A model generated the notes under the pieces. It was not told where the DNA came from. It did no database searches and saw only the letters and a list, made by a program, of their open reading frames with translations. This document shows, one piece after another, positions 35,239 to 44,438 of a stretch of 64,000 nt of DNA. This DNA is from Roseovarius confluentis (lineage in GTDB: Bacteria; Pseudomonadota; Alphaproteobacteria; Rhodobacterales; Rhodobacteraceae): the NCBI RefSeq assembly GCF_002917925.1, contig NZ_PPFE01000002.1, positions 372,001-436,000 on the forward strand, read 5' to 3'. Position numbers and translations under genes: made by a program. Within the stretch, counting starts at the first letter, position 1. Each line of letters opens with the position of its first letter.

Positions 35239-36105
35239 TCAGGCGACGTCGCGCAGCGCGACCTTGGGCGTGATGCCGAGCGCGTGACAGACGTCGCGGG
35301 TCAGTTCGGGGCGGTTGAGCGTGTAGAAATGCAGGTGCTCGGCCCCGCCGTCGATCAGCTCGCTGCACAGCTCGGTGGCCTGCGCCGTGGCCAGCAGCGT
35401 CTCGCGGTCGTCGCGGGCGGCCTTGGTGAACGCCTCGTCGAGCCATGCGGGGATCTTGGTGCCGCAGGCGGCGGCGAAGCGCTTGGTGCCGGCCCAGTTC
35501 TCGATCGGCAGGATGCCGGGGGTGATGGGCGCGTCGATGCCCGCAGCGACACAGGCATCGCGGAAGCGGAAGAACGCTTCGGTGTCGAAGAAGAACTGCG
35601 TGATCGCCTCGGACGCGCCGGCGTCGATCTTGCGTTTCAGGTAGTCGATATTGGCCTGGGCATCCGCCGCCTCGGGGTGCACCTCGGGATAGGCGCCGAC
35701 GCGGATCTTGAAGCGGTTCATGTCGGCCAGCGCCGAGATGAGTTCGCAGCTGTCGGCAAAGCCGTCGGGATGGGGCGTGAAACCGTCCGACCCCTTGGGC
35801 GGGTCGCCGCGCAGGGCGACGATCTCGTTCACGCCGGCATCGGCAAAGTCCTGGGCGATGGCGAGGGTCTCCTCGCGCGTTGCCTCGACGCAGGTGAGGT
35901 GCGCGGCGACGTTGAGGCCGCTGGACTTGTGCAGCGTGGCCACGGCATCGCGCGTGAGTTCGCGGGTGGTGCCGCCGGCACCGTAGGTCACGGAGACGAA
36001 GGTGGGGTCCAGCGGCGCCAGTGACTGGACGGTGTCCCAGAGGCGGAACGAGGCCTCCAGCGATTTCGGCGGGAAGAATTCAAAGGAAACGGTGGGGGTG
36101 CTCAT
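35239..36105 (-). CDS. metF: 5,10-methylenetetrahydrofolate reductase
   Basis: Flavoenzyme that reduces methylene-THF to methyl-THF for methionine synthesis. The 288-residue protein begins STPTVSFEFFPPKSLEA and has VSVTYGAGGTTRELT, HLTCVEATREE, EIVALRGDPPKG, and AQANIDYLKRKIDAGASEAITQFFFD, all core MetF motifs. The ATG at 36105 with an upstream AGGA is preferred over an extended opening to 36180 that would overlap the MetR-box region. It is divergent from metR, its expected activator, and ends with a strong terminator. Together with the gcv genes it links this window to one-carbon metabolism. Confidence 0.96.
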   Translation of the reverse strand: MSTPTVSFEFFPPKSLEASFRLWDTVQSLAPLDPTFVSVTYGAGGTTRELTRDAVATLHKSSGLNVAAHLTCVEATREETLAIAQDFADAGVNEIVALRGDPPKGSDGFTPHPDGFADSCELISALADMNRFKIRVGAYPEVHPEAADAQANIDYLKRKIDAGASEAITQFFFDTEAFFRFRDACVAAGIDAPITPGILPIENWAGTKRFAAACGTKIPAWLDEAFTKAARDDRETLLATAQATELCSELIDGGAEHLHFYTLNRPELTRDVCHALGITPKVALRDVA

Positions 36106-36157
36106 GACGGATATCCTGCAATCTGTTGTTGGGTCTCTTGTCGCAGGTGCGCGTATG

Positions 36158-36170
36158 TGAGACAACTTCA
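36158..36170. promoter_or_regulatory. Putative MetR-binding box
   Basis: TGAGACAACTTCA matches the MetR consensus TGAAnnnnnTTCA at 7 of 8 defined positions. It lies midway between the divergent metF and metR starts. Further TTCAT and TGAAT half-sites follow within 30 bases. Confidence 0.6.
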
Positions 36171-36206
36171 TAAAATTCATGGTTTGAATGAGGCTGGCTA
36201 ATATTC

Positions 36207-37130
36207 ATGCATATCGACTTTCGTCATCTGCGCACGATCCGGGCCATTCACCAGGCCGGGGGGCTGGCCCGCGCGGCGGAGCTGTTGCACATCACGCAGT
36301 CCGCTTTGTCCCATCAGATCAAGGGTTTGGAGGATCAGGCGGGGGTCGAGCTGTTCGTGCGGCGCTCGAAGCCCTTGAAGCTGTCGGCGGCGGGCCTGCG
36401 CCTGTTGCGCGTGGCCGAGAAAGTGCTGCCCGAGGTCGAGGCGCTGGAGGCGGAATTCAGTGGATTGCGGCAGGGAAGCGCGGGGCGGATGCATATCGCC
36501 ATCGAATGCCACGCCTGTTTCGAATGGCTGTTCCCGGTGCTGGAGCGATTCCGGCAGACCTGGGCGGAGGTGGATATCGACATCCGACCGGGCCTCGCGT
36601 TCGACGCGCTGCCGGCGTTGCAGAAGGAAGAGGTCGACCTTGTGGTGTCGTCGGACCCCGAGGACCTCGATGGCGTGATCTTTCAGCCGCTGTTCGACTA
36701 CGAGCCGCTGTTCGTGGCCTCCAGCCAGCATGTGCTGGCGGCCAAGGATTTCGTCGAGGCGGACGATTTCCGGGACGAGACGCTGATCACCTACCCGGTG
36801 GACCGTTCGCGGCTGGATATCTTCACCGAGTTGCTGACCCCCGCCAAGGTCGAGCCGCGCGCGGTGCGGCAGATCGAGCTGACGGCTGTGATCCTGTTGC
36901 TGGTGGCGTCGAACCGCGGCGTTGCGGTGCTGCCCGACTGGGTGTTGCGGGAACAGCGGACGAGTTCGGAATACGTCACGCGGCCGGTCACGAAGGATGG
37001 TCTGACCAAGCGGCTGTACGCGGCGATCCGCGAGGACGAGGCGGACAAGCCCTACATGGCGCATCTTCTTCGTCTGGCGCGGGAGATTCCGCTGCGGATG
37101 CAAAGGCCGGTGGAGACGGTCGCGGAGTGA
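36207..37130 (+). CDS. metR: LysR-family regulator of methionine synthesis, MetR
   Basis: A 307-residue LysR-type protein. The HTH is LARAAELLHITQSALSHQIKGLEDQAG, and the effector domain has IAIECHACFEWLFPVLERF, DLVVSSDP, LFDYEPLFV, LITYPVDRSRLDIF and GVAVLPDWVL. This series closely follows E. coli MetR, which activates met genes with homocysteine as co-factor. The divergent position relative to metF supports the call. An overlapping reading frame on the same strand is a shadow. Confidence 0.92.
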   Translation: MHIDFRHLRTIRAIHQAGGLARAAELLHITQSALSHQIKGLEDQAGVELFVRRSKPLKLSAAGLRLLRVAEKVLPEVEALEAEFSGLRQGSAGRMHIAIECHACFEWLFPVLERFRQTWAEVDIDIRPGLAFDALPALQKEEVDLVVSSDPEDLDGVIFQPLFDYEPLFVASSQHVLAAKDFVEADDFRDETLITYPVDRSRLDIFTELLTPAKVEPRAVRQIELTAVILLLVASNRGVAVLPDWVLREQRTSSEYVTRPVTKDGLTKRLYAAIREDEADKPYMAHLLRLAREIPLRMQRPVETVAE

Positions 37131-37207
37131 GCGCGCGATTCCGGTGATGCGGCGCGGGGCCGGGGCCGGTAGGGTGGCGCCGAATCCGATCTGGAGAGTG
37201 AAGTGCG

Positions 37208-38092
37208 ATGAAGATTGCGAGTGCGGCCTATCCGATGGACGCGTTGGACAGCTGGCAGGCCTATGCCGACAAGATCGAGGCCTGGGTGGCCGAGGCCGCC
37301 GGGCAGGGCGCCAATCTGCTGATGTTCCCCGAATATGCCGCGATGGAGCTGGCGATGCTGGCCGGGCGCGAGGTGGCGACGGACCTGGAGCCGTCACTGC
37401 GGGCGGTGTCGGACCGGATGCCCGAGGCCGACGCGCTGCATTCCAGGCTGGCGGGGCAGTACGGCGTGCATATCCTTGGCGGCTCGGCGCCGGTCTTTGA
37501 CGATGCGCTGGGCTCGCGTCCGGTGAACCGGGCGGCGTTCTTTGGCCCCGGCGGGGGCAAGGGCGTGGTCGACAAGCAGATCATGACCCGCTGGGAACGC
37601 GAGCCCATGGCGTGCGTGGGCGGCGGGCCCTTGAAGGTGTTCGACACCGCGCTGGGGCGGGTGGGCGTACTCATTTGTTATGATTGCGAATTTCCGCTTT
37701 TGGGGCGTGCGTTACAGGATGTTGATATCCTGCTGGTGCCGTCCTGCACCGAGACGCTGGCCGGGTACTGGCGGGTGCGGATCGGGGCCATGGCCCGCGC
37801 GCTGGAGCAGCAATGCGTGAGCGCCATGTCGTCGCTGGTTGGGCCTGCCGACTGGTGCGAGGTCTGCGACGTGAACACCGGCGCGGGTGGCGTATTCGGC
37901 CCGCCCGACAGGGGCTTTCCGCCCACGGGCGTGCTGGCCGAGGGCGTGCTGGACGCGCCGGGATGGACCGTGGCGCAGGTCGATCTGGAAAAAATCGCGC
38001 AGGTGCGGGCGGATGGCGGGGTGCTGAACCGCACCCACTGGGCGGAGCAGGCGGGCCGTGACGGCGCGCCCACAGTTGAACGGCTGCAATGA
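37208..38092 (+). CDS. Carbon-nitrogen hydrolase (nitrilase superfamily)
   Basis: A 294-residue CN-hydrolase. The catalytic triad is visible: Glu in MFPEYAAMEL, Lys in VVDKQIMTRWE and Cys in VLICYDCEFPLL. The family cleaves amides, nitriles or carbamoyl groups; the substrate is not evident here. It lies 78 bases after metR on the same strand and 81 bases before infA; co-regulation with metR is possible but not shown. Confidence 0.9.
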   Translation: MKIASAAYPMDALDSWQAYADKIEAWVAEAAGQGANLLMFPEYAAMELAMLAGREVATDLEPSLRAVSDRMPEADALHSRLAGQYGVHILGGSAPVFDDALGSRPVNRAAFFGPGGGKGVVDKQIMTRWEREPMACVGGGPLKVFDTALGRVGVLICYDCEFPLLGRALQDVDILLVPSCTETLAGYWRVRIGAMARALEQQCVSAMSSLVGPADWCEVCDVNTGAGGVFGPPDRGFPPTGVLAEGVLDAPGWTVAQVDLEKIAQVRADGGVLNRTHWAEQAGRDGAPTVERLQ

Positions 38093-38173
38093 TATTTGAC
38101 TTGAAAACCTTGGGGAATAGGGCCATTTAAACGCCTGTCCTGCAACCGGCAGGGCGGAAACCAAGGAGAGACC

Positions 38174-38392
38174 ATGGCCAAGGAAGATACGCTCGAATTT
38201 CCAGGTGTCGTGAAGGAACTCCTGCCGAATGCGACATTTCGGGTCGAGCTAGAGAACGGCCATGAGATCATCGCCCACACGGCAGGCAAGATGCGCAAGA
38301 ACCGCATCCGTGTTCTGGCAGGCGACAAGGTTCAGGTGGAAATGACACCTTACGATCTGACCAAGGGTCGGATCAACTACCGCTTCAAATAG
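38174..38392 (+). CDS. infA: Translation initiation factor IF-1
   Basis: A 72-residue OB-fold protein with the canonical sequence [19 protein letters not shown], then [27 protein letters not shown] and the C-terminal [10 protein letters not shown]. It occupies the ribosomal A site during initiation. It is preceded by AAGGAGAG. First of a compact set infA-maf-rng-yacG (gap 14 bases, then two 4-base ATGA overlaps), an order common in Rhodobacterales. Confidence 0.98.
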   Translation: MAKEDTLEFPGVVKELLPNATFRVELENGHEIIAHTAGKMRKNRIRVLAGDKVQVEMTPYDLTKGRINYRFK

Positions 38393-38406
38393 CGCGAACC
38401 GCAGGT

Positions 38407-38994
38407 TTGCGCAGCCCCAAGCTCATCCTTGGGTCCGGTAGCCCGCGACGCCGAGATCTGCTGGCGCAGATCGGTGTCGTGGCAGATGACGTGCGCCCGC
38501 CGGATATCGACGAGACCCCCGAAAAGGCCGAACTGCCGCGCCCCTATTGCGTGCGCATGGCGCGGGAAAAGGCCTTGGCCGTCGAGGCCGGGACCGACGA
38601 TATCGTCCTCTCTGCCGATACGACCGTGGCGCTGGGCCGGCGCATCCTGGGCAAGCCCGCGGATGCAGGCGAGGCCGAGGCGTTCCTGCGCAAGATGTCG
38701 GGGCGGCGGCACAAGGTGGTCACGGCAGTGGCCGTGCGGCGCGGTGACCGCATTTGGGAGCGCGACGTCGTCAGTGACGTCAAGATGAAGCGGCTGGATG
38801 ACGACGAGATCGCGTTCTACCTGGCCAGCGGCGATTGGCAGGGCAAGGCCGGGGCCTATGGCATCCAAGGACCTGCGGGCGCGTTCATTCCGTGGATCCA
38901 GGGATCGTTCACGGCCGTTGTGGGCTTGCCGTTGAAGGAAACGGCGGGGCTGCTTCTGGCGGCCGGGTATCCGGTCTGGAAAGGGAAAACATGA
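38407..38994 (+). CDS. maf: Maf-like nucleotide pyrophosphatase
   Basis: A 195-residue Maf protein that hydrolyses non-canonical or methylated nucleoside triphosphates. Motifs: [18 protein letters not shown] at the N-terminus, [26 protein letters not shown] and [11 protein letters not shown] near the C-terminus. The start is a TTG at 38407, directly at the [10 protein letters not shown] sequence; no ATG exists at a suitable place. The stop overlaps the start of the next gene (ATGA). Confidence 0.93.
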   Translation: MRSPKLILGSGSPRRRDLLAQIGVVADDVRPPDIDETPEKAELPRPYCVRMAREKALAVEAGTDDIVLSADTTVALGRRILGKPADAGEAEAFLRKMSGRRHKVVTAVAVRRGDRIWERDVVSDVKMKRLDDDEIAFYLASGDWQGKAGAYGIQGPAGAFIPWIQGSFTAVVGLPLKETAGLLLAAGYPVWKGKT

Positions 38995-40013
38995 AGGGAC
39001 GCGTGGTGGCGCTGGGCCAGCTGGGCGCATTCGAGGCGGCGGCGCTGATGGAGGATGGCGTACTGTCCGACCTGCTGGTGGACACCGACCAGCCGCGCCC
39101 GGGCACGATTTATCGCGCCGTGATCGAGCGGCCGGTGAAGGGGCAGGGTGGGCTCTTCGTGCGCACGCCTGACGGCAATGGGTTCCTGCGCCAGGTCAAG
39201 GGGATGAGTGCTGGGGGCACGGTTCTGGTGCAGGTGACGGGCTATGCCGAGCCGGGCAAGGCGATCCCGGTCACGGCCAAGGTGCTGTTCAAGAGCCGCT
39301 TTGCGATCGTGACGCCCGGCGCGCCGGGGATCAACGTGTCGCGGGCGATCAAGGACGACGACCTGCAGGACCGGCTGATGCTGATCGGCAAGGACGTGAT
39401 GGCGGGCGACGACAACGGCCTGATCCTGCGCTCGGCCTGCGAGAGCGCGGACGAGGACGCCGTGGCCGAGGACGTGGCGCGCATGGCCGAGTTGGCCCGC
39501 GCGGTCATGGCCGACGCGAGCGGCAAGCCGGAGAAACTGGTCGAGGGGTCAGGGCCGCACGAGTTGGCCTGGCGCGACTGGCCGGAGCCGGAGATCTGGG
39601 ACGAGGACGGGCAGGCGTTCGCGCATCACGGGGTGTTGGATGCGGTCGAGACGCTGGGCTCTCCGCGCGAGGACCTGCCGGGCGGCGCCAGCATTTATGT
39701 CGAGCCGACACGGGCGCTGGTCGCGGTGGATGTGAACGCGGGCGGCGACACCTCGCCGGCAGCAAGCGTGAAAGCCAACATGGCCGCCGCGCGGGCCTTG
39801 CCGAGGGCCTTGCGGCTGCGGGGGCTTGGAGGGCAGGTGGTGCTGGACCTGGCGCCGATGCCGAAGAAGGACCGCAAGACGTTCGAGGCCGCCCTGCGCG
39901 CTGCGTTCCGCCGCGACACGGTGGAGACGGCCCTTGTGGGATGGACGCCCCTTGGGCACTATGAGTTGCAACGAAAGCGCGACAGGCTGCCGCTGCCGAA
40001 AGGTGTGATATGA
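38991..40013 (+). CDS. rng: Ribonuclease E/G family protein
   Basis: A 340-residue RNase G-like protein, shorter than standard RNase G (about 480-490) and far shorter than RNase E. It keeps the S1-like N-terminal part ([22 protein letters not shown]), [18 protein letters not shown] sensor segments and the catalytic DNase I-like part ([35 protein letters not shown]). The C-terminal Zn-link is not visible. The organism presumably has a full-length RNase E elsewhere. Overlaps maf and yacG by 4 bases each. Confidence 0.88.
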   Translation: MKGRVVALGQLGAFEAAALMEDGVLSDLLVDTDQPRPGTIYRAVIERPVKGQGGLFVRTPDGNGFLRQVKGMSAGGTVLVQVTGYAEPGKAIPVTAKVLFKSRFAIVTPGAPGINVSRAIKDDDLQDRLMLIGKDVMAGDDNGLILRSACESADEDAVAEDVARMAELARAVMADASGKPEKLVEGSGPHELAWRDWPEPEIWDEDGQAFAHHGVLDAVETLGSPREDLPGGASIYVEPTRALVAVDVNAGGDTSPAASVKANMAAARALPRALRLRGLGGQVVLDLAPMPKKDRKTFEAALRAAFRRDTVETALVGWTPLGHYELQRKRDRLPLPKGVI

Positions 40014-40204
40014 GTTGCCCGATTTGCGGGGAAGACACGGTGAAGAAATACCGCCCCTTCTGTTCCGAACGCTGCGCCAACCGTGATCTAGGCGCGTGGC
40101 TTCGCGGGGATTATGCCATACCTTCCAGCCGGTTGGACGATGCAGAGGAGGTCGCCGACGCACTGGAAGAGGCGCAGGACGCGGGCTCGGGAAAACCCCA
40201 CTGA
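40010..40204 (+). CDS. yacG: DNA gyrase inhibitor YacG
   Basis: A 64-residue zinc-finger protein. The four cysteines are in CPICGEDTVKKYRPFCSERC, followed by the YacG-specific ANRDLGAWLRGDYAIP. E. coli YacG binds GyrB and blocks DNA binding. Last gene of the infA set; tRNA-Phe follows after 80 bases. Confidence 0.93.
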   Translation: MSCPICGEDTVKKYRPFCSERCANRDLGAWLRGDYAIPSSRLDDAEEVADALEEAQDAGSGKPH

Positions 40205-40284
40205 AAAGTGGCAAAAACCCACTGGACAGTCGCGTGGCCCTCGCCTAGAAAGCCGGAACCCGAACGGTGCGCCCGTTCACCCGT

Positions 40285-40359
40285 GCCCGGGTAGCTCAGG
40301 GGTAGAGCAGTGGATTGAAAATCCTCGTGTCGGTGGTTCGATTCCGCCCCCGGGCACCA
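40285..40359 (+). tRNA. tRNA-Phe (GAA)
   Basis: Full cloverleaf: acceptor GCCCGGG/CCCGGGC, D-arm TAGCTCAGGGGTAGAGCA, anticodon arm GGATTGAAAATCC with anticodon GAA, T-arm GGTGGTTCGATTCCGCC, discriminator A and encoded CCA. I looked for a repeated 3' end downstream that would signal an integrated element and saw none. Confidence 0.97.
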
Positions 40360-40431
40360 CTTCTTCCAGATTTGGCAGAATGATATGCTCATTGGTCGCG
40401 TCGCGTGGCAATTGGCGTGTCATGGATGTGA

Positions 40432-40460
40432 AAACGGCCCCCGCAGTGCGGAGGCCGTTT
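40432..40460 (-). terminator. Intrinsic terminator of the TRAP operon
   Basis: Stem AAACGGCC...GGCCGTTT extended by CCGCA/TGCGG pairs; on the minus strand it ends in TTTT. It lies 30 bases after the dctM stop. Confidence 0.8.
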
Positions 40461-40489
40461 GAGAGGGCCAGCCGAGTTTCGGCTCGGTA

Positions 40490-41845
40490 TCAGCCGTAGA
40501 TCAGCCTGGGCAGCCAGGTGATGATCTGCGGGAAGACCATGCAGAGCGCCAGCCCGACGATTTGCAGAAACAGGAAGGGCAGGGCGGATTTGAAGATGTC
40601 CGTCATCGGGATTTCCGGCGGCGCCACCCCGCGCAGGTAGAAGAGCGCGTAGCCGAAGGGCGGCGACAGGAAGCTCATCTGCATGTTCACGAGGTAGAGC
40701 ACGCCGAACCACAGAACCAGATCCTCGGGGCTGTCGAGGCCGAAGGCGGCGGCGCCCAAGGCCTTGATGATCGGCACGAAGATCGGCACGCAAAGGAGCA
40801 GGATGCCGACCCAGTCGAGGAACATGCCCAGGATCACCAGCAGGATCTGCATCAGGATCAGGATGCCCCAGGGGCCAAGGCCGGTGGCCGCCAGCGCGTC
40901 CTGCACGAATTGCTGCCCGCCTTCCAGAACGTAGAGGCCGACGAAGATCGTGGCGCCGAACATGATCCAGATGACCATGGCCGAGGCCTTGAGCGTCGTG
41001 GTGCAGGCCTCGCGGATGGTGGGCCAGTCGAGTTTGCGGTGGATGGCGGCGACGATGAATGCGCCGAAGGTGCCGATGCCGGCGGCCTCGACCGGGGTGG
41101 CGACGCCGGAAAAGATGATGCCCAGCACCACCGCGACCAGCGTGATGGGCGCGGCCATCTTGCCGATGAGCTGCATCTTTTCGCGGTTCGACACGCGTTC
41201 CTCGACCGGGATGGCAGGGCCGAGGGCCGGATTGATGTAGCTGCGCACGACGACGTAGGCGATATACATGCTCGAGAGCATCAGGCCCGGGATGACCGCG
41301 CCGATGAAAAGCTCGCCCACCGATTGTTCGGCCACCACCGCGTAGATGATCGCAAGGATCGACGGCGGAATCAGGATGCCCAGCGTGCCACCGGCCATGA
41401 TCGAGCCCATGGCGATCTTGGGGTCGTAGTGACGTTTCAGCATCGCCGGCAGGGCGATGATGCCCATGGTCACGACCGCCGCGCCGATCACGCCGACCAT
41501 GGCGGCGAGGATCGTGGAGGCGATGATCGTGGCCGCGGCCAGCCCGCCCTTCAGCCCGCCCATGACCTTGTAGATCACGTCGAACATGTCGTTGATGATG
41601 CCTGCCCTTTCCAGCATGGCAGCCATGAAGATGAAGAGCGGGATCGCCGAGAGCTGATAATTGGTCATCAGCGGGAAGATACGGCTTGGCACGATGTTGA
41701 GCGCGCGTTCATCCCCGAGGATGAACAGGAACACGCAGGCCAGGCCGCCGGTGACGAAGGCCAGTGGCAGGCCCGCCATGAGCAGCGCCAGAAGGCTGCC
41801 GAACATGATGAGCGTGAGCCACGCGATGTCGATTTCAATACCCAT
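40490..41845 (-). CDS. dctM: TRAP transporter large permease (DctM family)
   Basis: A 451-residue membrane protein with about 12 hydrophobic segments, the ion-coupled translocation subunit of a TRAP transporter. Typical features are the N-terminal MFGSLLALLMAGLPLAFVTG, the SAIPLFIFMAAMLERAGI loop and GGTLGILIPPSILAIIY. The C-terminal half is similar, with LDWVGILLLCVPIF. It starts 5 bases after the small permease gene. Confidence 0.96.
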   Translation of the reverse strand: MGIEIDIAWLTLIMFGSLLALLMAGLPLAFVTGGLACVFLFILGDERALNIVPSRIFPLMTNYQLSAIPLFIFMAAMLERAGIINDMFDVIYKVMGGLKGGLAAATIIASTILAAMVGVIGAAVVTMGIIALPAMLKRHYDPKIAMGSIMAGGTLGILIPPSILAIIYAVVAEQSVGELFIGAVIPGLMLSSMYIAYVVVRSYINPALGPAIPVEERVSNREKMQLIGKMAAPITLVAVVLGIIFSGVATPVEAAGIGTFGAFIVAAIHRKLDWPTIREACTTTLKASAMVIWIMFGATIFVGLYVLEGGQQFVQDALAATGLGPWGILILMQILLVILGMFLDWVGILLLCVPIFVPIIKALGAAAFGLDSPEDLVLWFGVLYLVNMQMSFLSPPFGYALFYLRGVAPPEIPMTDIFKSALPFLFLQIVGLALCMVFPQIITWLPRLIYG

Positions 41846-41850
41846 GAGCC

Positions 41851-43161
41851 TCAGTTCCCCCGTGCGATTTCACGGATGTCTTTCGACAGTTTCGAGATGC
41901 CTTGCAGGACGAGCAGCAGCCCGCCCATCACCATGACCCATTTCATCGGCCAGAGCGGCACTTCCCATTCGTTGAAGCTGATCTCGCCCCAGCGGATATT
42001 GGGATCGGTCCACTGGTTCAGGCCGAAGCCCGAGACCATCTCGCCAAAGGTGATCTGGCCGCGTGCCCAGTCGGAGACGACCGCGTTGCCGGAGGGCACG
42101 GCGATGGCGTCCATGGCGAAGATCCATGAGGTGACCAAGAGCGTGCCGGCGAAGATGAAGAAGAAGATCGAGGTCAGCAGGTCGACCCACGCCTTGTTCT
42201 TTTTCCGCATCGGGGCATAGAAGATATCCACGCGCACATGGGTTTCGGTGAGCATCGCGTAGGCGCCGGCGATCAGGTACTGCATCCCGAACATCAGGTA
42301 CATCGCCTCGTGCGCCCAGTTGGTGGGCGAGCCGAAGACGTAGCGGGCCAGAACCTCGTAATAATAGACGAAGACGGCGATGACGGCCCAGTAGGCCACG
42401 AATTCGCCGCAGAAGAGCGATAGGCGGTCGATCCAGTTCTCGGCGTAGTCGCTGTCGTGCTTGGGGCCTTCTTCCTGCTCGTGGGCGGCGAGGGCCTTTT
42501 CGGTCTCGGACACCTCCTCGGGCGGGATCTTTTCATTGGCGCGACGCACCAGCATGGGCATCAGCAGAAGGTCGATCGCCAGAAGCGCCAGAAGCGCGTA
42601 GAAGCCATAGCCCGCGGCATTGTCCCACCAGGCGCGGGTACGGAACGCCTCGATCTGTTGCGGGCGGATCTCTTCCAGCGTGGTCTGGGCTTCTTCGAGG
42701 CGGGCGGCCCCGCTGTCGAGCGTGTCCTTCGCCCGGTCCAGGCGGCGCTCGGCGGCGCGCTGGGTAAAGCTGCCATCCTCGGCCTCGTCATAGGCGGCCT
42801 GAAGGTCGGGCAGTTCGGCGCGGGCCTCTTCGACGCGGCCCTGTTCGCGGTCGATCACCCTTTGGGCCACGCGCAGCTCGTTGTCGAAGCCCGACAGGAT
42901 CGTGCGTGCGTCCTGCGTCTGCGCGTTGGCGTAGAGGATGAACAGGAAGATCGGGATGAAGACCAGGCCCCACAGGCTTTTGAGATAAAAGCGGTGCAGG
43001 CCGAGGATGCCGCCGGTGACGGCGATCATGTAGGCCAGCGGCAGGGTATAGCGTTTCTCTTCGGGCTGTGGTCGGCGCGACAGGATCATCGCGATGATGG
43101 GAAAGACGATCAGTCCCACCCAGTACAGCCAATGCGGCAGCGTGAAGCTGAGCCCCGGCAT
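41851..43161 (-). CDS. dctQ: TRAP transporter small permease with N-terminal TM2-like and coiled-coil extension
   Basis: A 436-residue protein, more than twice the usual DctQ length (about 160-220). The C-terminal part (about 245-436) is the four-helix DctQ domain (VLARYVFGSPTNWAHE, ETHVRVDIFY). The N-terminal part has a helix pair with GGILGLHRFYLKSLWGLVFIPIF, which resembles the TM2 domain (GxxGxHRFYxG). A long, strongly charged helical region follows (about 75-165, heptad-like, for example ELRVAQRVIDREQGRVEEAR), then two more membrane helices near 185-205. The ATG at 43161 has GAGG six bases upstream; a GTG at 43173 is the alternative. Confidence 0.85.
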   Translation of the reverse strand: MPGLSFTLPHWLYWVGLIVFPIIAMILSRRPQPEEKRYTLPLAYMIAVTGGILGLHRFYLKSLWGLVFIPIFLFILYANAQTQDARTILSGFDNELRVAQRVIDREQGRVEEARAELPDLQAAYDEAEDGSFTQRAAERRLDRAKDTLDSGAARLEEAQTTLEEIRPQQIEAFRTRAWWDNAAGYGFYALLALLAIDLLLMPMLVRRANEKIPPEEVSETEKALAAHEQEEGPKHDSDYAENWIDRLSLFCGEFVAYWAVIAVFVYYYEVLARYVFGSPTNWAHEAMYLMFGMQYLIAGAYAMLTETHVRVDIFYAPMRKKNKAWVDLLTSIFFFIFAGTLLVTSWIFAMDAIAVPSGNAVVSDWARGQITFGEMVSGFGLNQWTDPNIRWGEISFNEWEVPLWPMKWVMVMGGLLLVLQGISKLSKDIREIARGN

Positions 43162-43194
43162 TGCGGTCCTCACTCGTTGAAAGCGTTGGAAAAT

Positions 43195-43225
43195 GCCGCC
43201 CGGGAGTATGAGACACCCGGGCGGC
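43195..43225 (-). other. Intercistronic hairpin between dctP and dctQ
   Basis: Perfect 10-bp stem GCCGCCCGGG/CCCGGGCGGC with an 11-base loop, without a T-run. Placed just after the substrate-binding protein gene, where such stems often stabilise the upstream mRNA or partly terminate, giving more binding protein than permease. Confidence 0.7.
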
Positions 43226-43240
43226 GGATGGGTCGGGGGA

Positions 43241-44341
43241 TCAGAGCTTGAGCTCGAGTCCCTCGGTCAGGGCCGGGTCGACATAGCCCAGCGAACCGGA
43301 CTGCATGTAATCAAGCTGAATCTTGAACACGCGTGCGGCCTGCGGATCGCGGTTGGCGTAGTCGAACCAGATCGGCACGGCGACCTCGGTCATCAGGGCC
43401 ACGTCGTCCTGGCTGAGGCGGGTGACCTCGGTGCCGTCTGCCTCGAACTTTTCCCAGGCTTCCTGGTCGGCGGCCTGGATCGCGGCGTGGTGCATGTCGG
43501 AATAGACGTGGGTTTCCATCTCGACGAATTGCTTCATCTCGGGCGAGAGGGCCTCCCACGCGTCCATGCCCACGGTGATGTCCATGGTGTCGACCGGTTG
43601 GTAGAGCGACATGAAGCCCGGAGGGCCCATGACGATGTAGTCGGTGACCTGGCTGAAGCCGAGGGCATAGTTCACGGCGGGACCCACATAGTCGGCCACG
43701 TCGATGGTGCCCTTTTCCAGCGCCGGGAAGATTTCCGAGCCGGGCAGAACGGTGGTCTCGGCGCCGATCTCGTTGAAGATCTCGGCGACCATGCCGCCGG
43801 GCAGACGCATCTTGCGGCCCGCGAAGTCGTCGATCGAGCGGATCGGAACCTTGGAGTGGATGATGTTCGGGCCGTGGTGCACGGGGCCGACGAAATGCAG
43901 GCCTTGCGCCGCGTAAAGTTCGCGCGCGATGTCGATGCCGCCAAGGCCATAGTAGAACACGTCAAATTCATGCGGGTTGCGCATGCCGAGCGGGATGGAC
44001 GTCAGGAACGTCGCCGCCGGAATGATGCCCTGGGCGTAGATGGTGAAGGGGTTCACGGCCTCCAGAACGCCGTTCTTCACCGCGTCGTAAAGCTGGAAGT
44101 CGCCCACGACGTCATTGGCGCCGAAGGGTTGGAACGTCAGTTCGCCGCCGGTTTTCTCGGCGATGGTGCCGCACCAGTCGCGGAAGATCTGAAGCCCGGC
44201 GCCGCCGGGCCAGCTTGTCTGGATTTTCCAGGTCGTGCCGTTGGCCTGTGCGCCCGCAACATGGGGCGCGGCCAGAGTGGCGGCACCCGCACCGGCAATC
44301 GTGCGCAGCGCGTTGCGCCGCGTGGTCAGTTTGTTGGTCAT
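43241..44341 (-). CDS. dctP: TRAP transporter substrate-binding protein (DctP/TakP-like)
   Basis: A 366-residue periplasmic binding protein. The N-terminus TTRRNALRTIAGAGAATLAAPHVAGAQ is a twin-arginine signal peptide. The mature part has RKMRLPGGMVAEIFNEIGAE, the region with the conserved ligand carboxylate-binding Arg, followed by ALEKGTIDVADYVGPAVNYALGF. This is the DctP type closest, by memory, to 2-oxo acid/lactate binders such as TakP; the ligand is inferred only at class level (an organic acid anion). First gene of dctP-dctQ-dctM. Confidence 0.92.
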   Translation of the reverse strand: MTNKLTTRRNALRTIAGAGAATLAAPHVAGAQANGTTWKIQTSWPGGAGLQIFRDWCGTIAEKTGGELTFQPFGANDVVGDFQLYDAVKNGVLEAVNPFTIYAQGIIPAATFLTSIPLGMRNPHEFDVFYYGLGGIDIARELYAAQGLHFVGPVHHGPNIIHSKVPIRSIDDFAGRKMRLPGGMVAEIFNEIGAETTVLPGSEIFPALEKGTIDVADYVGPAVNYALGFSQVTDYIVMGPPGFMSLYQPVDTMDITVGMDAWEALSPEMKQFVEMETHVYSDMHHAAIQAADQEAWEKFEADGTEVTRLSQDDVALMTEVAVPIWFDYANRDPQAARVFKIQLDYMQSGSLGYVDPALTEGLELKL

Positions 44342-44415
44342 GTATTTCCTCCCATTCGTGCCGGTCCTGTATTTTCAGGTTTCCGACGCGTCCGAGCGTA
44401 ATGGCAAACCGGCAA

Positions 44416-44438
44416 ATTGGTAAAGTGATTTTTCCAAT
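44416..44438. promoter_or_regulatory. Putative operator upstream of the TRAP operon
   Basis: A 23-base dyad with arms ATTGGTAAA and TTTTCCAAT (8 of 9 matching) around GTGAT, about 75 bases before the dctP start. TGGT...ACCA-like symmetry is reminiscent of GntR/FadR-type operators. A further TGGTAAAG copy lies at 44442-44449. The regulator gene is not in the neighbourhood. Confidence 0.5.

Noticed and set aside
40285..40489. Integration site of a mobile element at tRNA-Phe
   Set aside because: No integrase and no repeated tRNA 3' end seen downstream; the flanking genes are core genes.
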